NCBI RefSeq assembly: GCF_029639405.1
Contig: NZ_CP121274.1
Coordinates: 2,914,001-2,978,000 of the forward strand
Direction: 5' to 3'
Origin: Microbacterium proteolyticum
GTDB lineage: Bacteria > Actinomycetota > Actinomycetes > Actinomycetales > Microbacteriaceae
Length of the DNA stretch: 64,000 bases
Position numbers and translations under genes: made by a program. The notes beneath the pieces are model-generated. The model searched no databases and was not told the DNA's origin. It saw only the letters and a program-made list of their open reading frames with translations. Shown here piece after piece: positions 29,838-37,715 of this stretch (its first letter is position 1; each line of letters starts with the position of its first letter).

Positions 29838-30623
29838 ATGGCAACGAATGCGTCGCGTGCGGTCGGAGTGGACATCGGCGGAACCGGGATCAAGGCGGGA
29901 ATCGTCGACCTGGATGCCGGTGAGCTCATCAGCGATCGGGTGAAGGTCTCCACCCCCAAGGGCGCGGAGCCCGCCGACGTGCTCGAGGCGGTGAAGGAGG
30001 TCCTGCAGACCCTCGAGGCTCCTGACGACCTGCCGCTCGGTGTCGCTTTCCCCGCGATCGTGAAGAACGGTCGGACCCTGTCCGCCGCGAACGTGTCGTC
30101 GTCGTGGATCGGCTTCGAGGCCGAGAAGTTCTTCGAGCACGGCCTGTCCCGCGACATCCACTTCGCCAACGACGCCGACGTCGCCGGCATCGCCGAGGTC
30201 CGCTACGGAGCCGCGAAGGGCATCAACGGCCTCGTGATCCTCACGACGCTCGGCACCGGCATCGGGTCGGCGATGATCTACGACGGCGTCCTCATCCCGA
30301 ACAGCGAGCTCGGTCACCTCCAGCGTGCCGAGCACAAGAAGGACGCCGAGGGCTACGCCGCCTACTCCGCCATGGAGCGCGACGAACTGTCGTGGGAGAA
30401 GTGGGCGAAGCGTCTGCAGTGGTACTACGACTACGTCGAGTTCCTCTTCAGCCCCGACCTCATCGTCGTCGGCGGCGGCGTGTCGAAGCACTCCGAGGAG
30501 TTCCTCCCGCTGCTGAAGCTGCGCGCCCCGATCGTGCCGGCGAAGCACCGCAACAACGCGGGCATCATCGGCGCGGCGTCGCTCGCGGTCCCGGTGCCGG
30601 AGGCTCTGCCCGCGGTGAAGTAA
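29838..30623 (+). CDS. ppgK: polyphosphate glucokinase
   Basis: A 261-residue ROK-family kinase phosphorylating glucose with polyphosphate or ATP, as known for actinobacterial PPGK. The phosphate loop is VGVDIGGTGIKAGIVDL; FANDADVAGIAE carries the catalytic aspartate; TTLGTGIGSAMIYDG and ELGHLQRAEHKKDAEGYAA follow, the latter typical of PPGK and lacking the zinc cluster of many ROK proteins. A TAGGCT -10 (29825-29830) lies 7 nt before the ATG: leaderless. It is the last core gene before the integrated element. Confidence 0.95.
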   Translation: MATNASRAVGVDIGGTGIKAGIVDLDAGELISDRVKVSTPKGAEPADVLEAVKEVLQTLEAPDDLPLGVAFPAIVKNGRTLSAANVSSSWIGFEAEKFFEHGLSRDIHFANDADVAGIAEVRYGAAKGINGLVILTTLGTGIGSAMIYDGVLIPNSELGHLQRAEHKKDAEGYAAYSAMERDELSWEKWAKRLQWYYDYVEFLFSPDLIVVGGGVSKHSEEFLPLLKLRAPIVPAKHRNNAGIIGAASLAVPVPEALPAVK

Positions 30624-30644
30624 CCGCAGGGACCCGAGATGACG

Positions 30645-30665
30645 GCCGAGCGGAACGCGCTCGGC
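30645..30665. terminator. hairpin between ppgK and the element; probable native rnpB terminator
   Basis: A perfect 8-bp stem, GCCGAGCG (30645-30652) with CGCTCGGC (30658-30665), 5-nt loop. It follows ppgK by 22 nt. Before the element inserted, this hairpin would also lie about 18 nt past the 3' end of rnpB (inference). Confidence 0.6.
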
Positions 30666-30682
30666 ACGTCGTCGACGGCTGG

Positions 30683-30711
30683 GTGCGAATGGGCCGGCCT
30701 GTACGCCGGGT
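30683..30711. repeat. attachment-site copy, left end of the element
   Basis: 29 bases identical to 41186-41214. The repeat begins GTGCGAATGGGCC and ends TACGCCGGGT. This copy is not attached to the rest of rnpB, so it is the duplicated core made by integration. Confidence 0.93.
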
Positions 30712-30827
30712 ATTGAGCACACCCTGTTGGTCGGCTGCGGGGAGTTCTGGTCTGTCCCGATAACCGCTGATCGTGGGCAGATTCTCCTACAGTCCGTGCT
30801 AGTGCGTATTCGGGCGTTCTGACACGT

Positions 30828-30856
30828 TCCGCGGACTATCTGCGGACTCGCGGACC
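30828..30856 (+). repeat. GCGGAC repeats near the left end, candidate integrase arm sites
   Basis: TCCGCGGACT at 30828-30837, TGCGGACT at 30841-30848 and GCGGACC at 30850-30856. The same TCCGCGGACT and GCGGACT recur beside the right end (41126-41143). Repeats of this kind on both inner flanks fit arm-type binding sites for integrase or excisionase. Confidence 0.45.
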
Positions 30857-30865
30857 GGGGGCATC

Positions 30866-31480
30866 ATGGTCCGCATGGGTCCGGTGAAGTGGTTGACGTA
30901 CAAGCAGGCGGCGAAGTTTGTCGGGCGCAGCAAGGGCGCGATCCGGCTCTGGGGTCGCCAGGGCATGCCGCTCGGTTGGAAGACGATCGACGGGCAGCGC
31001 GCCCGCGTCGTCTCGGATCGTGTGCTGCTGGAGTGGTCGCGGCAGAAGATGAAGAACTCCCCGGTGCACCAGTACCGGATGCGTGCGATCCGCCGCGCTG
31101 AGGGCCTCCCAGATATCCCCCTCAACCTCCCGAGGCGGTCAGCACCCCTCCCGAAGCCCCAGTCGCTACCCACGGGGCGCACAGCGCCGGAGGTGGACCT
31201 CGACGCCCCGAAGGTCAACCCGCTCGCGGAGCTTCCCCCGATGCGAGCCCCAGCCGAGTGGGACACCGTCACCGCCGCGATGAAGACCGACGACCCGGCC
31301 TGCTGGGGAATCGACGCGTTCACCGCCGACAGCTTCCACGACGACGAGGAACGAGCAATGCTCGCCGACATCTGCGCCGGCTGCCCGCTCGTCGACCTGT
31401 GCCGCACGTTCGCGATCGCGGAGAAACCGGCGGCGGGGTTCTGGGCCGGTCAGCCGTCCTCCGCCTACAGGCGCCGCTGA
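30866..31480 (+). CDS. helix-turn-helix / WhiB-like fusion regulator
   Basis: A 204-residue protein. Residues 8-70 look like a MerR/excisionase-type helix-turn-helix (WLTYKQAAKFVGRSKGAIRL, with a wing GQRARVVSDRVLLEW). After a Pro-rich linker, the C-terminal part has the WhiB pattern: Cys146, Cys170, Cys173, Cys179 (C-x23-C-x2-C-x5-C), CAGCPLVDLC and the GFWAGQ turn. WhiB proteins bind a [4Fe-4S] cluster and usually act with SigA. Ordinary phage and host WhiB proteins are short and lack this added DNA-binding domain. It is transcribed towards the leftward gene set and may sense redox state or host physiology for the element. Confidence 0.72.
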   Translation: MVRMGPVKWLTYKQAAKFVGRSKGAIRLWGRQGMPLGWKTIDGQRARVVSDRVLLEWSRQKMKNSPVHQYRMRAIRRAEGLPDIPLNLPRRSAPLPKPQSLPTGRTAPEVDLDAPKVNPLAELPPMRAPAEWDTVTAAMKTDDPACWGIDAFTADSFHDDEERAMLADICAGCPLVDLCRTFAIAEKPAAGFWAGQPSSAYRRR

Positions 31481-31794
31481 GAACCACCACCCGACCGCAC
31501 CCCCACCGGGAACACCCGGGGATGCCGTAGTCACTGTCAGTGAGGCGCACAGAGCCGCCCCTGGACCCGTTCTCGACCCCATATGGGTGCGGTTTCGGTC
31601 GAAATAGGTACCGTTTCGACCCCCACAAGGGGAGTTCGCGTCACACCGACTCCCGCATGATTCCGCGGCAGAACCGGCCCTCGCGCGCGCGACCCCCCTG
31701 GGTAAAAAAACGCGCATCACACCGGGGGGAGAGGAAGACCTCCCGGTGGTGGTCCGGGTTCATCGTATGGGGCTGGATTTCTGACGGGGTGGGG
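31481..31794. other. gene-free, inverted-repeat-rich region of the element
   Basis: I see no gene in these 314 bases. They hold a perfect palindrome CCCATATGGG (31579-31588), an 8-bp inverted repeat GGTCGAAA/TTTCGACC (31598-31605, 31615-31622), a 6-bp one GGGAGT/ACTCCC (31631-31636, 31650-31655), a near-direct repeat of CGCGTCACACCG (31638 and 31711), and an A7 run at 31704-31710 followed by G6. It lies where leftward structural transcripts end and could be a terminator, origin, regulatory or packaging region. Confidence 0.5.
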
Positions 31795-32055
31795 TCAGCG
31801 GCGGTCGGGGTCGGCTTCGGACGTGCGGACGTAGTCGTGCGCGCCGACTCGCATCGGCCACTCGGACGGTGGAATGTACCGCCCGTCGTGGTGGTGGCGG
31901 TACAGCTCGTCCATCCGACAATCGAGGCACAACGCCGTGTCGTCTCCCTCGGTGATGTACGACGGACCGGATAGCTGGTCCTCGTCTTCGATGATGTCGG
32001 GGTCGTGGAGCGGTCCGGCGCAGCGCGGGCAGGTGGGTGCGGTCATGGCGTCCAT
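31795..32055 (-). CDS. small zinc-ribbon protein of the element
   Basis: An 86-residue protein with CPRC near the N-terminus and CLDC mid-way, a standard zinc-ribbon layout, then a His-rich patch (LYRHHHDGRY). An in-frame ATG 9 bp inside gives a slightly shorter form. It follows the tape measure gene by 9 nt, in the same direction, so it is probably the last gene of the tail transcript. No family recognised. Confidence 0.6.
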   Translation of the reverse strand: MDAMTAPTCPRCAGPLHDPDIIEDEDQLSGPSYITEGDDTALCLDCRMDELYRHHHDGRYIPPSEWPMRVGAHDYVRTSEADPDRR

Positions 32056-32064
32056 CGTGCCGGG

Positions 32065-34986
32065 TCAGCTGCTCGAGAGGGCGGACCGGAGTTCACGCCC
32101 GAGCGCGCGGGCCTGGAGGATCGGGTCGTCCTGCTTGAACTGGTTCTGCATCGAGATGGTGATCGAGTTGCCGCCACGGCCGGAGGTGGTGTCGACGTTG
32201 AGGCCCGGCATGCGGCGGAACGACTCGGCGAGGATCCCGAGCGAACGAGGTGAGCCGTCGAGCGGGATGAACGCCTCCGCCACGTCCGGGCGGTCACCGA
32301 CCACACGCCATGTGTTTGCCGGGATCACAGCCGCCACACTCGACATCGGCGTCAGATCGGGGATGCCACCCGACGCCATGAAGTCGACGACGCCACCGTG
32401 ATACCCGGCGCCGAGGATCCCCGAACCCAGCCGGCCGTCGCCCGTCGCGCGGAGGTTCACGGTCGCCCCATCCCATTTCCGGAACAGGTTGCCGATGCTC
32501 TCATCCGCCGGCGCCGTGTTCGCTCGGATCACGACCGACCCGTCCGGGAGCGTCTCGATCCGGGTCGCGAGATCCTGCACCTTCTGCTTCTGCTCCGGAG
32601 CATTCGATGAGAACGCCGTCGAAGCCTTCTCGGGTGTGCGGAGAACCTCATCGACGAGCGCGGCGGCCGCGTCCCTCCCGATGCCCATCTGCTCGATCTG
32701 CGAGATGAGCGCGTCCCGGGTGGTGTTGTACTTCTCGGTGAGCTCCGCCTGCGTCGCCTTGTTCCGCTCCGCCGCCCCGAGCTGCTCGTCGAGCGCGGCC
32801 GCCACGTTGAGGATCTGCCCCTGCAGTGCCTCCCCGGCATCGCTGCCAGCGATGTTCGCCGCCTCGACATCGGACAGCTCAACGACAGAACCGCCCGCCG
32901 ACTTACCCACCTTGTCGAGCGCGTCCGCCAGGTTCAGCGACGCATCGTTCAGGAACCCCATCGCGACCGCGCCCTCGCCGAACTGGTTGAGCTTCTGCCG
33001 GGCCTCCTCGATCGCCCCGTTGCCGAGGTCGCGGATCGAGTCCGCCGTGACCTGCGTCTGATCGTCGAACCCGCGCATCTGGTCAGCGAGGCCCTGCACG
33101 CCATCGGCCTCGTCGTACTGCTGCAGCCACCGGAGGAGGACGGCGACACCCTCCGTCGCGTCAGCGAGCGGCCCGGACACGAACGTCCCCAGCGCCTCGG
33201 TGCTCGTCGCGGCACCTTCGACCATGCTCTCGCCGAAGTCGAGGGCACCGTTGGCCAGCCCGAGGAAGAACTCCAGGACAGGACCACGGTTCCGCGAGAC
33301 GAACTCGGCGACGTCTGCGAGCGGCTCCGCGAACCCCGCAGCCAGGGCACCCTTGATACCGTCCGCGGCGACCTCGATGTTCCGGCCTGCCTGCTCGATC
33401 TTCGTTGCATCGTTGTTCGACAGGGTGTCGAACATCTTCTGCGCGGCGCCGTCGACGAGTCCCAGCTGATCGACAGCGTTCGTGAGGTCGAGGGCGTAGA
33501 GCGCGTCCCCGAGGTCTTCGGCCTTCGTCTTGAACAGGCCCAGCGCGACCTGGTTCCGCTGCACCGGGTCCTCGATGTTCCGCATGCCGGTGAGGATCTC
33601 CTCCAGCCCCGCACGGGCGGCAGGCCCGCCCTCCGCGAAGGCCTTGTACGTGTCGTCGGCGTTGAGTCCGAGCTGCTTGAGCGCGTCGGCGCCCTCACGG
33701 TTCCGGAGCGTGAGCTGCAGCTCCTTGAGCCCGTCCGCGACGAGGTCGCTGTTCCGGGCGCCGGCCTTCATGCCCTCGCTCAGCAGCCCGAGGTACTCCT
33801 TACCGGACAGCCCGAGCTCGCGCATGATCGTCGGATACTCGGTGAGGGAATCGAGGAGGTCGCCGCTGCGGTTCACGCCGTTGCGTGCGCCGGCGGCGAG
33901 GATGTCGAACGCTTCCTGCGCGGACTTCGCGAGCCCCGTCCGCAGCAGCACCGTCGTCGACTCGGCGGTCTTCCCCACGTCCTCCTGGAGCACCTCCGAA
34001 ATGCCGGAGAGGCCCTCGATGACCTTCTGCGCTGCCGATGTCGTCGCCCGCGGGTCGATGAGATTGAACTGCACCGCCAGGCGGGCGGTGTCCAGGTTCG
34101 CCTCGATCGAGTCGCCGAACACGTTCGCGTACGCCTCACCGGCCGCGCGACCAATCCGCATCGCCTGACCGGGGTTGATCCCCGTCAGCGCCTCGAGCCG
34201 GTCGAAGCCGACCTCCTGCTGCAGGCCGTCCTGGATCGCACCGGTGATCGCCTTCCCGATCGCAACACCGGCGAGCACGATGCCGCCGGCGATGGGGATA
34301 GCGGTCAACGCCGACACGAGAGAGTCCTCGACTTCACCGCCGACGAGCGAACCGACCCTCTCACCGGCTCCCCGGGTCGCACCGTCCAGCGACGACACGA
34401 ACGACGAACCACCCGATCCGCCGGCACGCTCGCCCGCCTGCTTCGCGGCGTCCTCGAGCTTCCCCAGATTCGCGATCGCCTTCGTCGTGTCCGCTTCGAC
34501 CTCGACGTTCGCGCGCGCCGTGCGCAGCCGGTCAAGCTGCTGCTCCGCCCGGCTCAGCGCCGCCTCCGCGCGCTTCGTGTCCGCGGTGACATCGAAACCG
34601 GAGTTCGCCAGGATCGAGAGATCCTCGACCTTCGCCTTCGCCCGTTCCAGGGCCTTGACCGCGCCGTCGACCTTCGCGTCCAGGGCGAGGACCGCGCGCT
34701 CGGAGACGAGCTGCTTCGCCTGCGCCTCCACACGATCCATGCCGGCGAGCGCCTCGCTCGTGTCGCTGTCGACCTGGACGACACGGTGCGCGGCGACGAG
34801 GTCCTCCGCTTGGGTCTTCACCCGGGAAATGTCCTGCAGCGCCGCGCGGGCGTCGCCGTCGATCTTCTGGACGACGGGCTTCGACTCGACGCGCTGCGCC
34901 GACTCCTTCACCTTCTTCTCGCCCTGCTCCACGCCGGCGGTGTTCGCCGTGTAGAGAATTTCCAGCTCAGCAGCTCTCAGCGCCAC
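32065..34986 (-). CDS. phage tape measure protein
   Basis: A 973-residue tail-length protein. The N-terminal 220 residues are coiled coil with repeated Ala/Lys/Glu heptads (VKTQAEDLVAA, DRVEAQAKQLV, LERAKAKVEDL). Hydrophobic Gly/Ala segments follow (IPIAGGIVLAGVAIGKAITG), then a long helical middle. The C-terminus has the phrase typical of siphophage tape measures, VVGDRPDVAEAFIPLDGSPR. In siphophages this protein sets tail length and crosses the host membrane during DNA entry. Here no tail-tube or tail-assembly chaperone gene precedes it. The GTG start has GGAGG 6 nt upstream. It is full length and uninterrupted, so it is probably under selection. Confidence 0.92.
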   Translation of the reverse strand: MALRAAELEILYTANTAGVEQGEKKVKESAQRVESKPVVQKIDGDARAALQDISRVKTQAEDLVAAHRVVQVDSDTSEALAGMDRVEAQAKQLVSERAVLALDAKVDGAVKALERAKAKVEDLSILANSGFDVTADTKRAEAALSRAEQQLDRLRTARANVEVEADTTKAIANLGKLEDAAKQAGERAGGSGGSSFVSSLDGATRGAGERVGSLVGGEVEDSLVSALTAIPIAGGIVLAGVAIGKAITGAIQDGLQQEVGFDRLEALTGINPGQAMRIGRAAGEAYANVFGDSIEANLDTARLAVQFNLIDPRATTSAAQKVIEGLSGISEVLQEDVGKTAESTTVLLRTGLAKSAQEAFDILAAGARNGVNRSGDLLDSLTEYPTIMRELGLSGKEYLGLLSEGMKAGARNSDLVADGLKELQLTLRNREGADALKQLGLNADDTYKAFAEGGPAARAGLEEILTGMRNIEDPVQRNQVALGLFKTKAEDLGDALYALDLTNAVDQLGLVDGAAQKMFDTLSNNDATKIEQAGRNIEVAADGIKGALAAGFAEPLADVAEFVSRNRGPVLEFFLGLANGALDFGESMVEGAATSTEALGTFVSGPLADATEGVAVLLRWLQQYDEADGVQGLADQMRGFDDQTQVTADSIRDLGNGAIEEARQKLNQFGEGAVAMGFLNDASLNLADALDKVGKSAGGSVVELSDVEAANIAGSDAGEALQGQILNVAAALDEQLGAAERNKATQAELTEKYNTTRDALISQIEQMGIGRDAAAALVDEVLRTPEKASTAFSSNAPEQKQKVQDLATRIETLPDGSVVIRANTAPADESIGNLFRKWDGATVNLRATGDGRLGSGILGAGYHGGVVDFMASGGIPDLTPMSSVAAVIPANTWRVVGDRPDVAEAFIPLDGSPRSLGILAESFRRMPGLNVDTTSGRGGNSITISMQNQFKQDDPILQARALGRELRSALSSS

Positions 34987-35016
34987 GTCAGCCTCCGATG
35001 CGTTGTAGGTATGGGT

Positions 35017-35048
35017 GAGGGGCCGACCCCGCCCAGCGTCGGCCCCTC
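35017..35048. terminator. strong hairpin between cement-like and tape measure genes
   Basis: An 11-bp perfect stem, GAGGGGCCGAC (35017-35027) with GTCGGCCCCTC (35038-35048), 10-nt loop. It lies between the cement-like gene and the tape measure gene, so the latter may have its own promoter or read-through expression. The rest of the 177-bp gap holds no gene. Confidence 0.65.
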
Positions 35049-35163
35049 AATGGGTGGTGAGACTCCCGCGGTGCGGACGTCCGATGCTCACCATCCGAAA
35101 CGGGAATCGCAGGCCCCAGCCGGAAGGAGGTTCGGTGGGCGGGCTGCGGTCCCGTGGTCATGG

Positions 35164-35532
35164 TCAGCGCCGCAGCTTCACCTGGACGAGCCCACCGGGC
35201 CCTGAATCGGTGAGCGCGAGGCCGACGACGTTGATGTCGTTGGTGCCGTTGGTGTGGGCGGCGACGGCACCGTTCGCCGCGGGTTCGACGGTCTGGCCGG
35301 CGGTGATCGAACCGGACGCGGTGAGACGCTGGACGCCCATCCGGTACACCGTCAGGTCATCCCCGCTGACCGCGTCGACTGCGGCGACACCGACCCAGGC
35401 GTGTGTGGCGCCGCTCGACGGTGCGACCGTTCCCGAGCCGGAGACGACCACAAGCTGCCCGCCCGTGACGGAGGCGGACGCCTGGCGAGTGATCTGCGTG
35501 CCGGGCTGGAACAGGGGCATGTACTCGACCAT
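35164..35532 (-). CDS. capsid cement/decoration-like protein (DUF2190 type)
   Basis: A 122-residue beta-rich protein. MPLFQPGTQITRQASASVTG, QLVVVSGSGTVAP, WVGVAAVDAVSGDDLTVYR, LTASGSITAGQTVEPAANG and NVVGLALTDSGPGG follow the pattern of DUF2190/cement proteins that bind the outside of phage heads. In phages such a gene normally sits just before the major capsid gene; here the next gene is the tape measure, so the capsid gene is absent or was deleted. Its ATG overlaps the stop of the upstream gene (ATGA). Confidence 0.72.
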   Translation of the reverse strand: MVEYMPLFQPGTQITRQASASVTGGQLVVVSGSGTVAPSSGATHAWVGVAAVDAVSGDDLTVYRMGVQRLTASGSITAGQTVEPAANGAVAAHTNGTNDINVVGLALTDSGPGGLVQVKLRR

Positions 35533-36269
35533 CAGTCGGTCCCTTCCGTGTTGGCCTGAGCGCGTGCGCGGATCTTGCGGCGCACGTCGTCGGGCGAGTT
35601 GAGACGGAGCCCGCCGGCGGCGAGAGCGAACCAATCGAGGTTCCCGCCGATGTGGTGGGACAGGTAGAACGAACCGTTGTCCGACCAGCCGTCGCCCTCC
35701 GCGAAGCACACCGAGTAGTCGACAGCGTCGTCGTTGTACACGCCCTGCTCCGCCGCGGTGGGGCTGACGGCGAAGACGCGGCTGAGCTGCTGCCGGACCG
35801 CGGCGATCGGCTGGATCTGCCGGTAGAACGTCTCCGTGCCCCGCCATGCGGTGATCGCGGCTGTGTCGCCGCGGCGGATCATCTCGTCCGACGTGGTGCG
35901 GGCGGTGAACCCGTGCTTGCGGACCGCGGCGACGAACGGCTTCGCGACCTCGTCGAACCGGCCCCGCATCTGCTCGATGAGCGCCTCGAGCTCGGGGCCG
36001 ATCTCCCGCTGCACCTCCAGCAGGATGAGCGCGTCGAACGGTGCGAGCGCGGGCTCGAAGCCGGAGCTGAGACGGCGGATCGTGACTCGGTCAAGCCAGT
36101 CACGGAGCTCGTCGTCGCCGATGCCGAGGAACTTCGCCGGCGGCTCCGCCGCGTGCCCGATCGCGACTTCGCGGAGACGCTGCGCCTCAACGATCGTCGG
36201 CGGGACGGTGAGCCCGGCGACCTCGCAGAGCGCGGAGAACGCGTTGATGTCTCCCCACGTGGCGATCAA
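35532..36269 (-). CDS. element protein of unknown function, 245 residues
   Basis: A 245-residue protein that I cannot place. It is mixed alpha/beta with no Cys cluster and no membrane segment; landmarks are WGDINAFSALCEVAGLTVPP, LLEVQREIGPELEALIEQMR and GSFYLSHHIGGNLDWFALAA. TTG start, overlapping the upstream stop (TTGA). Its place just before the cement-like gene would suit a head or head-tail component, but nothing in the sequence proves that. Confidence 0.6.
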   Translation of the reverse strand: MIATWGDINAFSALCEVAGLTVPPTIVEAQRLREVAIGHAAEPPAKFLGIGDDELRDWLDRVTIRRLSSGFEPALAPFDALILLEVQREIGPELEALIEQMRGRFDEVAKPFVAAVRKHGFTARTTSDEMIRRGDTAAITAWRGTETFYRQIQPIAAVRQQLSRVFAVSPTAAEQGVYNDDAVDYSVCFAEGDGWSDNGSFYLSHHIGGNLDWFALAAGGLRLNSPDDVRRKIRARAQANTEGTD

Positions 36270-36454
36270 GCGACGACCTCCTTCGGCTCCACGAGACCGT
36301 CCGCGACCAGGACCCGGAGCTGCTCCGGGACGATGTCAGCGGGCACGTCCTGCCCCTTGTAGAGGTTCACCTGCGAGCCCGAGCAGAGCCGGACGACAGC
36401 GCAGTGAGCCGCGACCCGGTACTCGGTCTGACCGAGGAAGAACGGGGCGCTCAA
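36266..36454 (-). CDS. small element protein, 62 residues
   Basis: A 62-residue protein with a TTG start. It contains YRVAAHCAVVRLCSGSQVN and YKGQDVPADIVPEQLRVLVA, with two Cys. The segment NLYKGQDVPADIVPEQLRVL resembles small head-tail or minor structural proteins of actinophages that start with a strand and end in a short helix, but this is only a resemblance. Overlaps both neighbours by 4 nt. Confidence 0.55.
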   Translation of the reverse strand: MSAPFFLGQTEYRVAAHCAVVRLCSGSQVNLYKGQDVPADIVPEQLRVLVADGLVEPKEVVA

Positions 36455-36726
36455 GAGTCACCACCGAACAGGGCACGCCACGTCTCCGCGTCCTCCCCGG
36501 TCAGCGCCGGGAGCTTCGCCGACGCGGCCGTGAGGGAGTCGTACTCGGCATCCGACATCACGTCGGGATCGGACACCGGGTAGGCGCCGCCGGGAGGGAT
36601 CGAGCCTGCGGCCTTCGCGGCGAGCTTCCGGTCGACAGCGGCGAGGATCTCATCCTCGGACGCGTCAGCCGCGAGGCCGACCCGCTCCGCGAAATCCGCC
36701 CGCGTGACACGAGGACTGGTGGTCAT
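36451..36726 (-). CDS. small acidic element protein, scaffold-like
   Basis: A 91-residue acidic protein. ADFAERVGLAADASEDEILA followed by AVDRKLAAKAAG looks like the helical motif found at the C-terminus of capsid protease/scaffold proteins of Mu-like and related phages; if so, only that part remains or is encoded here. It ends with TGEDAETWRALFGGDS. Overlaps both neighbouring genes by 4 nt. Confidence 0.55.
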   Translation of the reverse strand: MTTSPRVTRADFAERVGLAADASEDEILAAVDRKLAAKAAGSIPPGGAYPVSDPDVMSDAEYDSLTAASAKLPALTGEDAETWRALFGGDS

Positions 36727-36989
36727 GAGGTCTCCTGATCATCTTGAGGTGATGACCGGTGAGCCCCGCTCCAACCGATGCCGTCACGATAGCCCGGATC
36801 CGTGGACTCCGGTTCCGACGCGCCGACCACAGCGCGACGACGCTCCGCGAGCTCGGGAACCTCGAGGCCAGCGGCCGCGATTACCCGCGCCTGCAGGGCG
36901 ATCACCTCGAACGCTTCCCGGAGCGCGTCCTTCGCCCGGCCGAGGTCACGCTGCAGCCGCCTCTCCGGATCGAAGTTCCGGCGGCTCAC
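36723..36989 (-). CDS. small basic/helical element protein
   Basis: An 88-residue protein beginning VSRRNFDPERRLQRDLGRAK, with a helical segment (EAFEVIALQARVIAAAGLEV) and a polar tail. The GTG at 36989 is an estimate; an in-frame ATG lies at 37031. Its stop overlaps the next start (ATGA), making it the first gene of the tightly coupled structural-type run ending at the cement-like gene. Confidence 0.5.
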   Translation of the reverse strand: MSRRNFDPERRLQRDLGRAKDALREAFEVIALQARVIAAAGLEVPELAERRRAVVGASEPESTDPGYRDGIGWSGAHRSSPQDDQETS

Positions 36990-37415
36990 GACGCGCCCCG
37001 CGCGTACTGAACTCGCCTCTCGAGCCCCCACAGGTCACGACCACCTCGGCAACGGTCAGGGGTCCTCGGTGGGCGAGTACCCTCCTGCTCGCCATCATCA
37101 GCCAGCGCCCGCGGGAGCGGGCAAGACCGGGAGCACGCCGGAACGTGACGGCCGTGAGGCTGCCGCGTTCCCAGCGTGACCTCGCGTTGAGCCTCCTCGC
37201 CGGAGGGGCATCGACCGGCAAGCCGGCCGATCGTCGATGTGCTTCTCGAATCCATCCGAGAACACACAAGCGAGCGGGTAGCGCCCGGGAGGGCGCGCCA
37301 CGGTGCGGCAGAGCGGCCAACGTGAGTAGTTCTTACTTCGTGGCCACTGGGTAGCCCATGACGGTCCGGGCGATACTGCATACCCAGTGGCCCATAACCG
37401 TCACCGCCGTATGGG
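36990..37415. promoter_or_regulatory. gap between regulatory and structural gene runs, with hairpins
   Basis: No convincing gene in about 425 bases. It contains hairpins at 37072-37093 (GGCGAG/CTCGCC) and 37107-37122 (GCCCGC-GGGA-GCGGGC, perfect), and the GGCCACTGGGTA repeats described separately. This is the natural place for the structural-run promoter or a replication origin. Confidence 0.45.
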
Positions 37416-37431
37416 CTACCCAGTGGCCCAT
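37340..37431. repeat. three copies of a TACCCAGTGGCC repeat (iteron- or operator-like)
   Basis: The core TACCCAGTGGCCCAT occurs at 37381-37395 and 37417-37431 in the same orientation, 36 bp apart. A third copy lies in the opposite orientation at 37340-37353 (read GGCCACTGGGTA on the plus strand). The first-listed flanks extend to ATGGGC...GCCCAT palindromes. The right copy overlaps the stop codon of the helix-turn-helix gene at 37416, whose product is the obvious candidate to bind it. Confidence 0.7.
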
Positions 37432-37712
37432 AGGCCGACCGCGGACGAGATCCGATACCGGGCTGATTTCTTCGGACCGCCAGGGTCCACGACCTCGATG
37501 ACGCCACGGTCGACGAGTGCGGTGAGCGCCTTCCGGACACCCGATCGCTGCATGCCCGATTCTTCGGCGATCGTCTGCTGCCCGGGGAAGGTGAGTCCCG
37601 CTGCGTCGGCATGGTCGACGAGGACGATGAGGACGAGCGCCTGGCCGGTCGTGAGTCCGAGAGTGGTGAGCCGCCGGCTCCGCAGAAACCAGCGGAGGGA
37701 GATCCGTGCCAC
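37416..37712 (-). CDS. helix-turn-helix protein (HTH_36-like), replication/regulatory candidate
   Basis: A 98-residue protein with a winged-helix core: LTTGQALVLIVLVDHADAAG, then FPGQQTIAEESGMQRSGVRK, then ALTALVDRGVIEVVDPGG. This layout is that of the HTH_36 family found at the N-terminus of plasmid and phage replication initiators, but the rest of such an initiator is missing. GTG start; it begins 3 nt after the upstream stop. The iterated TACCCAGTGGCC sites start inside its stop codon. Confidence 0.68.
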   Translation of the reverse strand: MARISLRWFLRSRRLTTLGLTTGQALVLIVLVDHADAAGLTFPGQQTIAEESGMQRSGVRKALTALVDRGVIEVVDPGGPKKSARYRISSAVGLWATG

Positions 37713-37715
37713 ACC

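Noticed and set aside
30683..30711. Second rnpB gene at the left end
   Set aside because: Only the 29-bp attachment core is present; the rest of RNase P RNA is missing.
36946..37320. Minus-strand open frames in the element gap
   Set aside because: Arg/Pro-rich, no ribosome site, and they overlap the hairpins and a supported start; treated as non-coding.
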